A stretch of DNA of 38,611 nt from Crenothrix polyspora. GTDB lineage: Bacteria; Pseudomonadota; Gammaproteobacteria; Methylococcales; Methylomonadaceae. The notes beneath the pieces were generated by a model that saw only the letters and a program-made list of their open reading frames with translations, was not told where the DNA came from and did no database searches. This document shows positions 15,612-24,393 of the stretch, piece after piece; position 1 is the stretch's first letter, and each line of letters opens with the position of its first letter. The stretch covers positions 1 to 38,611 of the forward strand of contig NZ_FUKI01000130.1 in the NCBI RefSeq assembly GCF_900163755.1, given 5' to 3'. The translations under genes were made by a program, and so were the position numbers.

Positions 15612-16988
15612 ATGAAAAAGAAACTTTTAGTGACTGCCATCGCTGTCGCTTCTGCTGTTGTTGGTACGTCTGCTATGGCGGCATCCACCTTCGGCAACCC
15701 AGGGCAATTAGGCAGTTTGTTAGTATTTCCACGTATTGAAGCTGAAACACAAAACTTTGCACCTTCTGTTGCAACCGGCACTGGTGTATTGGCTACTACT
15801 ACCGATACCTTGGTACATTTAACTAACGACGGCCCAAATGATGTAGCGGTTCAATGTTACTGGAACACCACCAGCCAAATATATACTGGCAAAGGCGGCA
15901 ACACCGGCACTAACACAGTACTTAACACCGGTACCAACCCAACAACAATTGATCCTGCTACAGGGGTAGTTACTCCAGCTAGCAGCTTAAACTCCACTCC
16001 TGCAGAGCGTATGGCAGCACGCGCAGCACTCAGAGAGCAACACGCACAAGGCTTTGAGCTAGTCTTAAAAAAAGGCAGAACCCATTCTTTTTGGGCAGGC
16101 GATTTATCCGGCCTTGCTAATGGCGCTTACATTGCTTTAGGTAATAAATTAAGCACTATTGAAAACGTACCACAATTTAATTTCTTCCCTGATGGGTCAC
16201 AATCCAATGTGGGTGATTTAAAATGTTTTGCCAAACAAAACGGTAAAGAAGCCAAATTCAATTTCTTAACCGGTAAAGCCACTGTCTTTACCTTTAACGA
16301 TCCATTAAGCGTACCTGGCCCAGGCACTGGCTTACCTACAGCGGCAACTCTAGGACAAGCCCATGAATACAACGCATGGTCTTTTCAACGCTTAGCAGCG
16401 GCTGGCGCACCTGGCGAGCTAAAATTAGATGGCAAAGAGTATGACATCTGCCCAATGGCGTTAACCGGTAGCTACATTCCATCTGCTCACCCGTTTGCAT
16501 CATTTGGCCCTGGCGTGCCTAACGTCACTCAAGTCAGCTTGTCTAGCTGTAACCAAAACCTGGAAGAAAATGGCGCTGCCAATATCAGCTTGCTGAAATA
16601 TACCGTGGTTGATAGCGCTGGCAACAAACGCAGTGCAGGTTATGAATGTATGGGTGCGTGGGCTGAAGCCGATTTGGGCGACAAATTCCATGCCTTTACT
16701 TACGGCGCTCTTAAGGCCGACCAAGCCAGCTTCCGTATCCAAGCAGGCGCTAGAAGCAGACTGTGTAACGTAGATCAAGCAGCGGCTTTTGTAAACAAAA
16801 CCGACTTACGTCCAACACCGGGCGCAATTGAAGCTGACGTTGTAGAAAGCGGCCTGGTTGGTATTCAGGTTACTGATGTAGGTGGCGCGTGGCAAACCAG
16901 CTCTTCCTTAACAGGCGTTGACGTAACAGCAGCATCGGCAAGTGGTTATTACAATTCAAAATTACAAGTCAACTCATTTAAATATTAA
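15612..16988 (+). CDS. exported protein of unknown function
   Basis: This 458-residue protein starts with a clear Sec signal peptide (MKKKLLVTAIAVASA... cleaved after SAMA, about residue 23). The mature part is Gly-, Ala-, Thr- and Asn-rich with few charges. It includes TFGNPGQLGSLLVFPRIEAE, a VHLTNDGPNDVAVQCYW segment typical of beta-sandwich folds, an Ala/Arg helix ERMAARAALREQHAQGF, and at least six Cys that could form disulfides. It lacks an obvious anchor. GGAGA lies 6 nt before the ATG. A weak terminator hairpin follows. The gene is isolated between two miniature-element arrays. I do not recognise its family; a periplasmic, surface or extracellular structural role is only inference. Confidence 0.85.
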   Translation: MKKKLLVTAIAVASAVVGTSAMAASTFGNPGQLGSLLVFPRIEAETQNFAPSVATGTGVLATTTDTLVHLTNDGPNDVAVQCYWNTTSQIYTGKGGNTGTNTVLNTGTNPTTIDPATGVVTPASSLNSTPAERMAARAALREQHAQGFELVLKKGRTHSFWAGDLSGLANGAYIALGNKLSTIENVPQFNFFPDGSQSNVGDLKCFAKQNGKEAKFNFLTGKATVFTFNDPLSVPGPGTGLPTAATLGQAHEYNAWSFQRLAAAGAPGELKLDGKEYDICPMALTGSYIPSAHPFASFGPGVPNVTQVSLSSCNQNLEENGAANISLLKYTVVDSAGNKRSAGYECMGAWAEADLGDKFHAFTYGALKADQASFRIQAGARSRLCNVDQAAAFVNKTDLRPTPGAIEADVVESGLVGIQVTDVGGAWQTSSSLTGVDVTAASASGYYNSKLQVNSFKY

Positions 16989-17077
16989 TCGCATCCACAG
17001 CATGCGCTTGATGTCTAAAGGCAGTTAACTTAGATACCTGGGTAACAAAGCAAGCCCATCTGCAACGGATGGATTAA

Positions 17078-17113
17078 AAGGGGTAGAGACGACAGTTTCT
17101 ACTCCTTTTTTTA
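17078..17113 (+). terminator. intrinsic terminator of the exported protein gene
   Basis: GGGGTAGAGAC and GTTTCTACTCC form a hairpin with two non-Watson-Crick pairs and a GACA loop, followed by TTTTTTT. It lies 90 bp after the stop codon. Confidence 0.7.
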
Positions 17114-17130
17114 TTGCGGCAGATTAGCTT

Positions 17131-17199
17131 TTTAGGCTACCCACATAAGACAGGACAGTTTCAGGTTAAGCCATTCGTGGTGAGCGTGTCGGATACCAA
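17131..17199. repeat. truncated type A miniature element (left half)
   Basis: It begins GGCTACCCACATAAGACAGG and runs through the first half of the type A core, then stops where the next element (GGATACCAACTTAAAACGGG) begins. It was apparently cut by that insertion. Confidence 0.8.
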
Positions 17200-17448
17200 C
17201 TTAAAACGGGACAAAATGTAGGTTGGGTTGAACGCTTTTCTCAACCCAACATTCCCAAGGCCTTGTAAAATGTTGGGTTGCCAAACAGCAGGCAGCCCAA
17301 CCTACTTGAATGTTATTGTTTTTTTGTCCCACGTTAAGGAACGTGCATGAAATAACTTGAACAACTTAAACGCCACCACCGTTCGTGCTGAGCCTGTCGA
17401 AGCATGAACTTGCTCAAGTTATTTCGTGCGCGTTCCTAAGTTGATAGC
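17200..17448. repeat. composite miniature element, copy 1 (type A-like ends, nested type B)
   Basis: Left end GGATACCAACTTAAAACGGG and right end GTTGATAGCC enclose a GTTGGGTT-rich palindrome (AATGTAGGTTGGGTTGAACG ... CAACCTACTTGAATG). A type B element at 17334-17439 is inserted in the right terminal repeat. The whole is nearly identical to 28569-28827 except that the nested element is in the opposite orientation. Confidence 0.9.
17334..17439. repeat. type B miniature element nested in copy 1 (orientation opposite to copy 2)
   Basis: It starts AAGGAACGTGCATGAAATAA and ends with TTTCGTGCGCGTTCCTAAG. The core reads CGTTCGTGCTGAGCCTGTCG, the reverse complement of the core in the copies at 13185 and 28712. 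Confidence 0.9.
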
Positions 17449-17473
17449 CTACTACCAACGGGGCACTCGTTGT

Positions 17474-18776
17474 GGGTATCCACTTAAGGCGGGACAGTTT
17501 CAGGTTAAGCCGTTCGTGGTGAGCTTGTCGAACCATGATCGGCTTAACCGCCCACCCTTCGACAGGCTCAGGGCGAACGGTTAAGCCTTGCACCGTGTCC
17601 CGCCTTAAGTAGGTAGCCAGAATTAAAGGCTTTGCCGAAGGGTTGTGGTTCATGGCTTGATCATTCGGCTACCCACTAAGGCGGCACAGTTTCAGGTTAA
17701 GCCGTTCGTGGTGAGCTTGTCGAACCATGATCGGCTTAACCGTCCACCCTTCGACAGGCTCAGGGCGAACGGTTAAGCCTTACACCGTGTCCCGCCTTAA
17801 GTAGGTAGCCAGAATTAAAGGCTTTGCCGAAGGGTTTGTGGTTCATGGTTTGATCATTCGGCTACCCACTAAGGCGGCACAGTTTCAGGTTAAGCCGTTC
17901 GTGGTGAGCTTGTCGAACCATGATCGGCTTAACCGCCCACCCTTCGACAGGCTCAGGGCGAACGGTTAAGCCTTACACCGTGTCCCGCCTTAAGTAGGTA
18001 GCCAGAATTAAAGGCTTTGCCGAAGGGTTTGTGGTTCATGGTTTGATCATTCGGCTACCCACTAAGGCGGCACAGTTTCAGGTTAAGCCGTTCGTGGTGA
18101 GCTTGTCGAACCATGATCGGCTTAACCGCCCACCCTTCGACAGGCTCAGGGCGAACGGTTAAGCCTTGCACCGTGCCCCGCCTTAAGTAGGTAGCCAGAA
18201 TTAAAGGCTTTGCCGAAGGGTTTGTGGTTCATGGTTTGATCATTCGGCTACCCACTAAGGCGGGACAGTTTCAGGTTAAGCCGTTCGTGGTGAGCTTGTC
18301 GAACCATGATCGGCTTAACCGTCCACCCTTCGACAGGCTCAGGGCGAACGGTTAAGCCTTACACCGTGTCCCGCCTTAAGTAGGTAGCCAGAATTAAAGG
18401 CTTTGCCGAAGGGTTTGTGGTTCATGGTTTGATCATTCGGCTACCCACTAAGGCGGGACAGTTTCAGGTTAAGCCGTTCGTGGTGAGCTTGTCGAACCAT
18501 GATCGGCTTAACCGTCCACCCTTCGACAGGCTCAGGGCGAACGGTTAAGCCTTACACCGTGTCCCGCCTTAAGTGGGTAGCCAGAATTAAAGGCTTTGCC
18601 GAAGGGTTTGTGGTTCATGGTTTGATCATTCGGCTACCCACTAAGGCGGCACAGTTTCAGGTTAAGCCGTTCGTGGTGAGCTTGTCGAACCATGATCGGC
18701 TTAACCGCCCAGTCTTCGACAGGCTCAGGGCGAACGGTTAAGCCTTACACCGTGTCCCGCCTTAAGTGGGTAGCCC
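17474..18776. repeat. 193-bp tandem array of type A miniature elements (array 2)
   Basis: Units begin at about 17474, 17667, 17860, 18053, 18246, 18439 and 18632, a constant 193-bp period. Seven ~145-bp elements (ends GGCTACCCACTAAGGCGG and CCGCCTTAAGTAGGTAGCC) alternate with six ~49-bp spacers of identical origin (AGAATTAAAGGCTTTGCCGA...TGATCATTC). Units differ by only a few substitutions, indicating recent expansion. Each element contains a cruciform-prone GGTTAAGCCG...CGGCTTAACC arm pair around the TTCGTGGTGAGCTTGTCGAA core. Confidence 0.93.
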
Positions 18777-18933
18777 TCGTTGTTATCAGCTGCCCACTAA
18801 AAAACCCAGACTCACCCATTAAAGTAAACACGGTATGTTTTAAAAAATATCTCACTGCTATCAAAGCTACTGACATGATTTATAATACGATACAATCCAA
18901 CTCATCCTCTTTTATACACACTACGGATAACAC

Positions 18934-19785
18934 ATGAAACAAATAACAGCCCCTAACAGCCTAATGCTGATCGTGTTAGCCAGCCTCATGGCAAACACAC
19001 CGGCATATGCCCTAGACAAAGACCCACAACTGGATGCCCAGCTTGCTCGCTACTGGACAGCACAAACCAAACGTGACTGGAATGCCACATACGATTTATT
19101 AGACGCACAAGACAAAGCCACCCTCAGCCGCGCCCAATACAGTGAACTCCGCAACAATACCGGCGTTTTTGACCCCATTAACCCCAAAACCGTAGACCTG
19201 GAAATTGCTGATAACTTAGCCTGGGTACTCACTGATTTTGATGCCAAAATCTGGCGCTTTGCTGATGCACCAACTCGCCACAGCCAACTGTGGCAACTGT
19301 GGCAAAAAACCGATACCTGGCATCCCGCATCCGAAGCAGAGCGCCAAAAACACCCTGCCCTGCCGCCTAAACTACGTTTACCCAGCGAAGAAAGCACGCT
19401 GACTGAGCGGGCAAAAAATGCGTGGTTAGCCAAAAGCAGCCAAGACTGGAAAAGCTTTTACACTAACTTCTTGCCACCGGATTATCGCGCCAGCGTATCG
19501 GCGGAAGCATTTTTAAAGAAAAAAGCACAATACCTGTACTCATCTACCCGTGTTGATTGGGCGCAAGTTGTTAAAGCCAAACCAGATGAAGCCACGGTTA
19601 AAATTACTTTTGCCATTAAACCTAACGATCCACTGACGGCAAAACTGGACGCACAAGAAAGAAGCGTGATAGAAAGCTGGGTTAAACAAAAAGGTGACTG
19701 GTATTTTAATATTCCACTGACACCAGAAGCTGGCAAAATAAACGCAATCCCCAAAAACATAAAATACGATGGAATAAAAAAATGA
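18934..19785 (+). CDS. exported protein with two related modules, unknown function
   Basis: The 283 residues include a Sec signal peptide (about 1-27, ending TPAYA-L). The mature part has two related modules: LARYWTAQTKRDWNATYDLLDAQDKATLSRAQY (about 37-69) and KNAWLAKSSQDWKSFYTNFLPPDYRASVSAEAF (about 161-193), each followed by a beta-rich part. This looks like a duplicated NTF2/SnoaL-like fold, which is inference. No catalytic signature is evident. Its TGA overlaps the ATG of the next gene by 4 bp, so it is coupled to the FG-GAP lipoprotein, and the two probably act together in the periplasm. A TATAAT hexamer lies at 18881-18886, but without a convincing -35. Confidence 0.85.
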   Translation: MKQITAPNSLMLIVLASLMANTPAYALDKDPQLDAQLARYWTAQTKRDWNATYDLLDAQDKATLSRAQYSELRNNTGVFDPINPKTVDLEIADNLAWVLTDFDAKIWRFADAPTRHSQLWQLWQKTDTWHPASEAERQKHPALPPKLRLPSEESTLTERAKNAWLAKSSQDWKSFYTNFLPPDYRASVSAEAFLKKKAQYLYSSTRVDWAQVVKAKPDEATVKITFAIKPNDPLTAKLDAQERSVIESWVKQKGDWYFNIPLTPEAGKINAIPKNIKYDGIKK

Positions 19786-21137
19786 GACGCATTTACTTCT
19801 GTAGCGTGCTTGGTTTAGCGGTAATGGGCTGCACCACCACGCCTAACAATGTGCCAGAACAAGCCACCGCCGCACCCATAGAAGCCTCGCAGCGCCTACG
19901 TTATCAACTTAATACACAAGGTTTACCGGCATCTGGTTTTTGGAAAAGCGCCCCTGTACTGGCTGATATTAACCACGATGGTCGTTTAGATTTAGCCAGC
20001 CACTCGCGTGACGATAAAAGCCCACGCGTGTGGCTAAGTCAGCCACAAAATGCCTGGCAAGACAGTTCGCAAGGCTTAAGCCAAAGCAACGACACCTGCG
20101 GCGGCGGCTTAAAAATAGGCGACATTAATAAAGACAGCTTTTTAGATTTGGCCATTGCTGACCATTGTGCAGGGGTTCTGGTTTATCTGGGTAATAAACA
20201 AAACACCTGGCAACTAGCCAAACAACTCAACTCAGAAGCGCAACAAAAAACCGCCGCAATTAACCCTGGCTTAAACGTTTTAAACGGTGCGGCAGACTTG
20301 GCTCTGGGAGACATTAACGAGGATGGCTTGTTAGACATAGTGTCTGCTGCGGCTGATGAAGGCGGTTTTACCGTCTATTTAGGCAAAAGCAACGGCAAAA
20401 AATGGCGAGAAACCAAAAGTGACGGTCTGCCCAGCATACAAGACCCTGGCAATGAAGACTCTAATGCAGGCTGGGCGGTAGACGTACAACTGCACGACAT
20501 TAACAATGACAAACATCTGGATATTGTCGCAAGCTATTATAACGGCCCACGCGTATGGCTAGGCGACGGCAAAGGCCAATGGCAACCTAAATCTATTGGC
20601 CTGCCAATAACCACTATGCAAGGCACGTACCGCAGACTGGCAGTCGCCGACATAAATGCTGACGGCCTAAAAGACTTTGCAATCGCTAATGATATTGGCG
20701 GTGCAGAAGCTTATTTGCAAAATGCTGATGGCAGTTGGAAAAAATCCACCGATATATTACCCGCTCTTAAAGCAGGCGCAACTGCCATCGCGTTAGGTGA
20801 TATGGATGGTGATGGCCATATTGATGCGGTCATTGGTGGCCGACTGGATGGAATAGACGACACGCCCGCTGGCCTGCACATTGTTTTAGGCGACGGCAAA
20901 GGCCAATGGCACTACGAACAAGGCACACAATTACCCGCAAGCGGTATTGATGAAGTATGGGGACTGGCGCTAAGTGATTTAAATGGCGATCAACGGTTGG
21001 ATATTGTAGCAAGCACCGGTTACACAGCCCGCCCGTCTAAAAACAATCCCAAAAAACCCAACGATATCAAACTACCCAGTATGCAAGTCTGGTTAAGCCA
21101 GCCGGTTAACACGTCGGTGGCAACACCTCAAAAATAG
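19782..21137 (+). CDS. FG-GAP/VCBS-repeat beta-propeller lipoprotein
   Basis: The signal peptide ends in the lipobox VMGC (Cys17), so this 451-residue protein is probably anchored in a membrane facing the periplasm or cell surface. It contains seven evenly spaced calcium-binding motifs of the FG-GAP/VCBS type: DINHDGRLD, DINKDSFLD, DINEDGLLD, DINNDKHLD, DINADGLKD, DMDGDGHID and DLNGDQRLD. Seven blades suit an integrin-like seven-bladed propeller. Such domains bind proteins or sugars. Its start overlaps the preceding gene's stop. The ligand is unknown. Confidence 0.92.
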   Translation: MRRIYFCSVLGLAVMGCTTTPNNVPEQATAAPIEASQRLRYQLNTQGLPASGFWKSAPVLADINHDGRLDLASHSRDDKSPRVWLSQPQNAWQDSSQGLSQSNDTCGGGLKIGDINKDSFLDLAIADHCAGVLVYLGNKQNTWQLAKQLNSEAQQKTAAINPGLNVLNGAADLALGDINEDGLLDIVSAAADEGGFTVYLGKSNGKKWRETKSDGLPSIQDPGNEDSNAGWAVDVQLHDINNDKHLDIVASYYNGPRVWLGDGKGQWQPKSIGLPITTMQGTYRRLAVADINADGLKDFAIANDIGGAEAYLQNADGSWKKSTDILPALKAGATAIALGDMDGDGHIDAVIGGRLDGIDDTPAGLHIVLGDGKGQWHYEQGTQLPASGIDEVWGLALSDLNGDQRLDIVASTGYTARPSKNNPKKPNDIKLPSMQVWLSQPVNTSVATPQK

Positions 21138-21146
21138 TATGTATTC

Positions 21147-21400
21147 ACCTCCCCCTTTGAAAAAGGCACTGCCATTAAGTTAAGCAACACAGCCGTTCGT
21201 GCTGAGTTTATCGAAGCATGAACGGCTGTGTTGCGGCGGGACTCGGATTTTTCCGTCCATCCTTCGACAAGCTCAGGACGAACGGAAAAATCCTTAACTT
21301 AATGGCAGTGCTTTGAAAAAGGGGGAGAGTTTACGAGGGGTGGAGGGGGATTTATTTAAAAATCTCCCCTAACCCCTCCTTTTCAAAGAGGGGGACTGAA
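21147..21400. repeat. CTCCCC/GGGGAG palindromic element interrupted by a type C miniature element
   Basis: CCTCCCCCTTTGAAAAAG ... CCCCTCCTTTTCAAAGAGGG forms a long inverted repeat. It shares GGGGGATTTATTTAAAAA and CTCCCCTAACCCCT with 7444-7515. The type C element at 21166-21311 is inserted in its left arm. The interruption restores cleanly when one copy of TTTGAAAAAG is removed. Confidence 0.85.
21166..21311. repeat. type C miniature element, 146 bp, with 10-bp target duplication
   Basis: Perfect 19-bp terminal inverted repeats GCACTGCCATTAAGTTAAG / CTTAACTTAATGGCAGTGC are flanked on both sides by TTTGAAAAAG (21156-21165 and 21312-21321), a 10-bp direct repeat. Inside are two hairpins with the shared TTCGTGCTGAGTTTATCGAA-type core. 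Confidence 0.93.
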
Positions 21401-21440
21401 TGATTACCAAAAATAAACTGATACACACCCCGCTCTATAG

Positions 21441-21489
21441 ACTACCAGCTTAATAAGAGGCAAAATATAAGTTGGGTTGAAGCTTTTCT
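21441..21489. repeat. remnant of the composite element's left end
   Basis: CTACCAGCTTAATAAGAGGC followed by AAGTTGGGTTGAAGCTTTTCT is a degraded match to the left part of the elements at 17200 and 28569. It is cut off exactly where the type A element at 21490 begins. Confidence 0.65.
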
Positions 21490-21634
21490 GGCTGCCCATT
21501 TAAGACGGGGCACAGTGCAAGGCTTAACCGTTCACCCTGAGCTTGTCAAAGGGTGGGCGGTTAAGCCGATCATGGTTCGACAAGCTCACCACGAACAGCT
21601 TAATCTGAAACTATCCCGCCTTAAGTGGGTAGCC
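21490..21634. repeat. type A miniature element, single copy, 145 bp
   Basis: It has ends GGCTGCCCATTTAAGACGGG and CCCGCCTTAAGTGGGTAGCC, with the core in reverse orientation relative to arrays 1 and 2. It ends 15 bp from the stop of the minus-strand helical-repeat gene. Confidence 0.88.
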
Positions 21635-21649
21635 CCGGTTAGTAACCAA

Positions 21650-22741
21650 TTACTCGACACCATTGGTCACATCGTTTAGAACACCTAACAAAGCCTGTTT
21701 ATTTTCTGGGGCAGCAAAGGGTTGTTTTGTTAAGTTTTCTGTTAAATAATCAACAAATTCCGGTGTCGTATTCATGGCGGTTTCCGACCATTCTTTAACA
21801 AAATCAACCCGACTTGCATCCGCCTGTTTAGCCCAGATAAATATCTCCAAAGCGGCATTAATATCGCCCATATTGGCTAATGCATCGCCACTGGCTAAGC
21901 TAACATTTTCAGATGATGTTTTTAACAACGCCGCAAGTTTAGGAATTAACGCCGGATTCACTAAATTGGTCATCGCCTGCTTAACAATATCGCTGCGCTC
22001 TGCATCCGTATTTTCGGTTAACGTTTGAATGAAAATATCTAACGTCGATGCTGTGCCTATGCTGGCCATTACATTAGCGATTGCAGCCAAATACTCAGGA
22101 TCTTGCGTTTGCCAGGCGGCTTCAAATACGGGGGCTAACTCTGTATTAGCATGCTCATGCCATGACTCAGGGCTAAACTTACTGATCGCATGAAAAGTAG
22201 ATAATTTAACATCAGGATCATGCACCAAGCCCCCCGTTACCAAACGCATTAATGCATCAGCGGCATTATAATTAGCCACTTCGCCCAGCAAACTAACCAA
22301 CACTTGCTGAGCGGTCGCATCTAAAATACCCGGCCTAAACTGCGCCAAAAGCTCATTATAAATACTATTACTGGGTTCTTTACGTAAACGCGCAATCAGG
22401 GCGTTTTCTAAACCTATTTGGGTATTTTTACCGGTATGAAAACCTGCCAGCAAATTTTCCCACAAAGTTTGTGTCGGCACAGACGCAAAATTCTGATTAC
22501 CCGTATCATTAGCCAATTGAGAGGTTAATTCTATAAACTCTTCTGGCACAGGCTGCTCACCAGTGCTTAGCGGTTTTATCACTGTATTTGCCGTAGAATC
22601 ATCTTTTACTGGCAACACCGGTTGTCGCCATTGCTTAACAGAAAAAACAAGTGCAGCCACTAATAAAGACACGACAATTACGCCAGGAAAAATTTTTGAA
22701 TTTATCACAGTGTTATTTCCAATGGATTGAAAGCTATGCAC
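21650..22741 (-). CDS. membrane-anchored helical-repeat protein linked to the lipase gene
   Basis: This 363-residue protein has one N-terminal membrane segment (about 18-36, FPGVIVVSLLVAALVFSV) and a periplasmic part that is almost wholly helical and reads as HEAT-like repeats, for example LVSLLGEVANYNAADALMRL, LAAIANVMASIGTASTLDIF and LIPKLAALLKTSSENVSLAS. It follows the secreted lipase gene by 41 bp. Lipase-specific foldases (Lif) have the same gene order, anchor and size, but the Lif signature RxxFDY is absent. A chaperone-like role is inference; scaffold or regulatory roles are equally possible. Confidence 0.8.
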   Translation of the reverse strand: MHSFQSIGNNTVINSKIFPGVIVVSLLVAALVFSVKQWRQPVLPVKDDSTANTVIKPLSTGEQPVPEEFIELTSQLANDTGNQNFASVPTQTLWENLLAGFHTGKNTQIGLENALIARLRKEPSNSIYNELLAQFRPGILDATAQQVLVSLLGEVANYNAADALMRLVTGGLVHDPDVKLSTFHAISKFSPESWHEHANTELAPVFEAAWQTQDPEYLAAIANVMASIGTASTLDIFIQTLTENTDAERSDIVKQAMTNLVNPALIPKLAALLKTSSENVSLASGDALANMGDINAALEIFIWAKQADASRVDFVKEWSETAMNTTPEFVDYLTENLTKQPFAAPENKQALLGVLNDVTNGVE

Positions 22742-22782
22742 AACGTATACAAAAACACACGGGGTATTTAGTGTTTTCTAAC

Positions 22783-23934
22783 TCAAAGTACCCAGCCTAC
22801 CTGTTGATACATATTGGTTAATGCCGTAGTTAAATCAAGCACCTGTTGTGTTTCAACAACATGGACGCGCTCTAATTTAGCGTAGCCTTTAACAGGCAAT
22901 TTCCAGCCTTTTAATGCACTCATTTTTTGACTGGCAACCGGCACAATGCCATCGCCTCTAAAAGTATCACGCACCTGTCCATTTAACACATTGTTTAAAC
23001 TGGCACGAGAAGGTTTAAATTGCCAAATATTGCCAAATATATCGTAGCCGCAATTTTTTTGGCTATCAATAACATCGCCACCTAAACAACCAAACTTAAT
23101 ATTACCATATGACAGTTGCGTCATTTTAATGGCCGGTAATGCGCTGATTTTCTTATTCAACACATTGATTTCAGGTGAAATATCTGATAAAAATCCAATA
23201 GTAGGGGCTTTTAAATCCAAGCCAGCGACAACTTTAATGGGTGTTGAATTAACAAAACGCCAGTCATCGGCACAATCACCTGTATCAAAAAATCCATCAT
23301 ATTTTGATTCTGGCAAACAGGTTTTTTCAAGATAATTATGGTAACGGCCCAGCGGCGTACCCGCGTGCGGCGTACCCGTGGTTATCAAACCGACGACATG
23401 TTGTTTAAACGGGCTTGGACTCTGTAAAAAAGCTCTGGCCGCCAGTCCACCGCGACTATGGCCTAGCAACACAATCTGTACTGTCGGTCCAAAACGACTT
23501 TTAATACGATTAACCGACCACGCGATTTCTTTACCTAAGCTGTCAAATGTTGAGTAATCGCCTTGACAACCGCCGCTTTCGGCGCAGATTTTTTTATCCA
23601 AACCTTTCGGCGCACTGATATTACGATCCAGCATACCAAAGTTTACCCGCATACAATACACACCTTCACTATTGGGTGTTAATTTAACGCTGGCAAAATC
23701 AGCATCACGCGGATTACCACATTGGCCATCAAAGCCTGCATTATTGCTAACCAGCTTATTCCAGGTTTTAAGATTAGAATTTAAACCATGCAGCAACAAC
23801 ACCACTTGTTTAGGTCTTACAACGGCGGTTGCCGCATGAGCGGTACTCAACACGGGCAACACACTGACTAACATTAATGCACTGCCGCCAAACCCGTGCT
23901 TAAAAAAACGCGAACATCTATTCAAAATAATCAT
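22783..23934 (-). CDS. secreted alpha/beta-hydrolase, triacylglycerol lipase-like
   Basis: I choose the ATG at 23934, because AGCAGGA lies 6 nt before it, over the ATG at 23955. The 383 residues start with a signal peptide (about 1-35, ending STAHA). The alpha/beta-hydrolase features are the oxyanion loop VVLLLHGLNS (about 44-53), the nucleophile elbow GHSRG with Ser160, an acid in RGDGIVPVAS and the His in RVHVVET. Several Cys (for example ICAESGGC) suggest disulfides. It resembles Pseudomonas-type secreted lipases, which act on acylglycerols. The next gene encodes a membrane-anchored helical protein. Substrate is not proven. Confidence 0.88.
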   Translation of the reverse strand: MIILNRCSRFFKHGFGGSALMLVSVLPVLSTAHAATAVVRPKQVVLLLHGLNSNLKTWNKLVSNNAGFDGQCGNPRDADFASVKLTPNSEGVYCMRVNFGMLDRNISAPKGLDKKICAESGGCQGDYSTFDSLGKEIAWSVNRIKSRFGPTVQIVLLGHSRGGLAARAFLQSPSPFKQHVVGLITTGTPHAGTPLGRYHNYLEKTCLPESKYDGFFDTGDCADDWRFVNSTPIKVVAGLDLKAPTIGFLSDISPEINVLNKKISALPAIKMTQLSYGNIKFGCLGGDVIDSQKNCGYDIFGNIWQFKPSRASLNNVLNGQVRDTFRGDGIVPVASQKMSALKGWKLPVKGYAKLERVHVVETQQVLDLTTALTNMYQQVGWVL

Positions 23935-24200
23935 ATTTTTCCTGCTATTCAACATTTAAATTTTCTTGATTTTACACAATTTTTTGTTAAATCAAATCAT
24001 ATCGTAACAAACACTAGCATGGTAGCATTTGAAATCTCACGAAATATGTTGACTTATCTCGGCTTGGTCAAGCTAAAAAACATAAAAGTTGCGTGTATTT
24101 ACACGGCGCAAGGCACAACGCACCAACTATTGTTACCATTGATTCTCTACCAGATATACGCACAATGTCAAGATAATGAACACAGCACAACTGTAAACAG

Positions 24201-24235
24201 TTATACACAATTTATGTGGATAACTCTGTGGATAA
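24201..24235. promoter_or_regulatory. three consensus DnaA boxes
   Basis: TTATACACA (24201-24209, plus), TGTGGATAA (24215-24223, i.e. TTATCCACA on minus) and TGTGGATAA (24227-24235, minus) each match TTATNCACA exactly, spaced 14 and 12 bp apart. A fourth, TGTGCATAA, lies at 24394-24402. Confidence 0.7.
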
Positions 24236-24321
24236 CGTGTGTGATACGTCGCTTAACGACGGTTTTTATTACAGTTTTGTTACATTGTCTATAAATACTA
24301 CAATTTTATAATTCACTTAAT

Positions 24322-24334
24322 AATCAATTAGTTA
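24322..24334. promoter_or_regulatory. IHF-consensus site in AT-rich stretch
   Basis: AATCAATTAGTTA matches WATCAANNNNTTR at every defined position. It lies in a run of about 75 bp that is very AT-rich, between the three DnaA boxes and the fourth. Confidence 0.5.
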
Positions 24335-24393
24335 ATAATTTGACTTATGCTGAATTAGCTAAGCACCAGCATTTTCCCGTAGCTGATTTTATC

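Noticed and set aside
17474-18776. CRISPR array
   Set aside because: The period is 193 bp, the spacers are the same in each unit, repeats are ~145 bp and palindromic, and no cas genes are present.
17414-18937. Open frames at 17414-17653 (-), 18499-18741 (+) and 18692-18937 (+)
   Set aside because: They are translations of the tandem palindromic repeats and share repeat-derived peptides; no ribosome-binding sites or family resemblance.
21650-22741. Lipase-specific foldase (Lif)
   Set aside because: Gene order and anchor fit, but the RxxFDY signature is absent, so I describe it only as a helical-repeat protein.
23896-24294. 132-residue open frame in the lipase-hrpA gap
   Set aside because: It overlaps the lipase start on the other strand, has no recognisable features, and the region is better explained by DnaA boxes.
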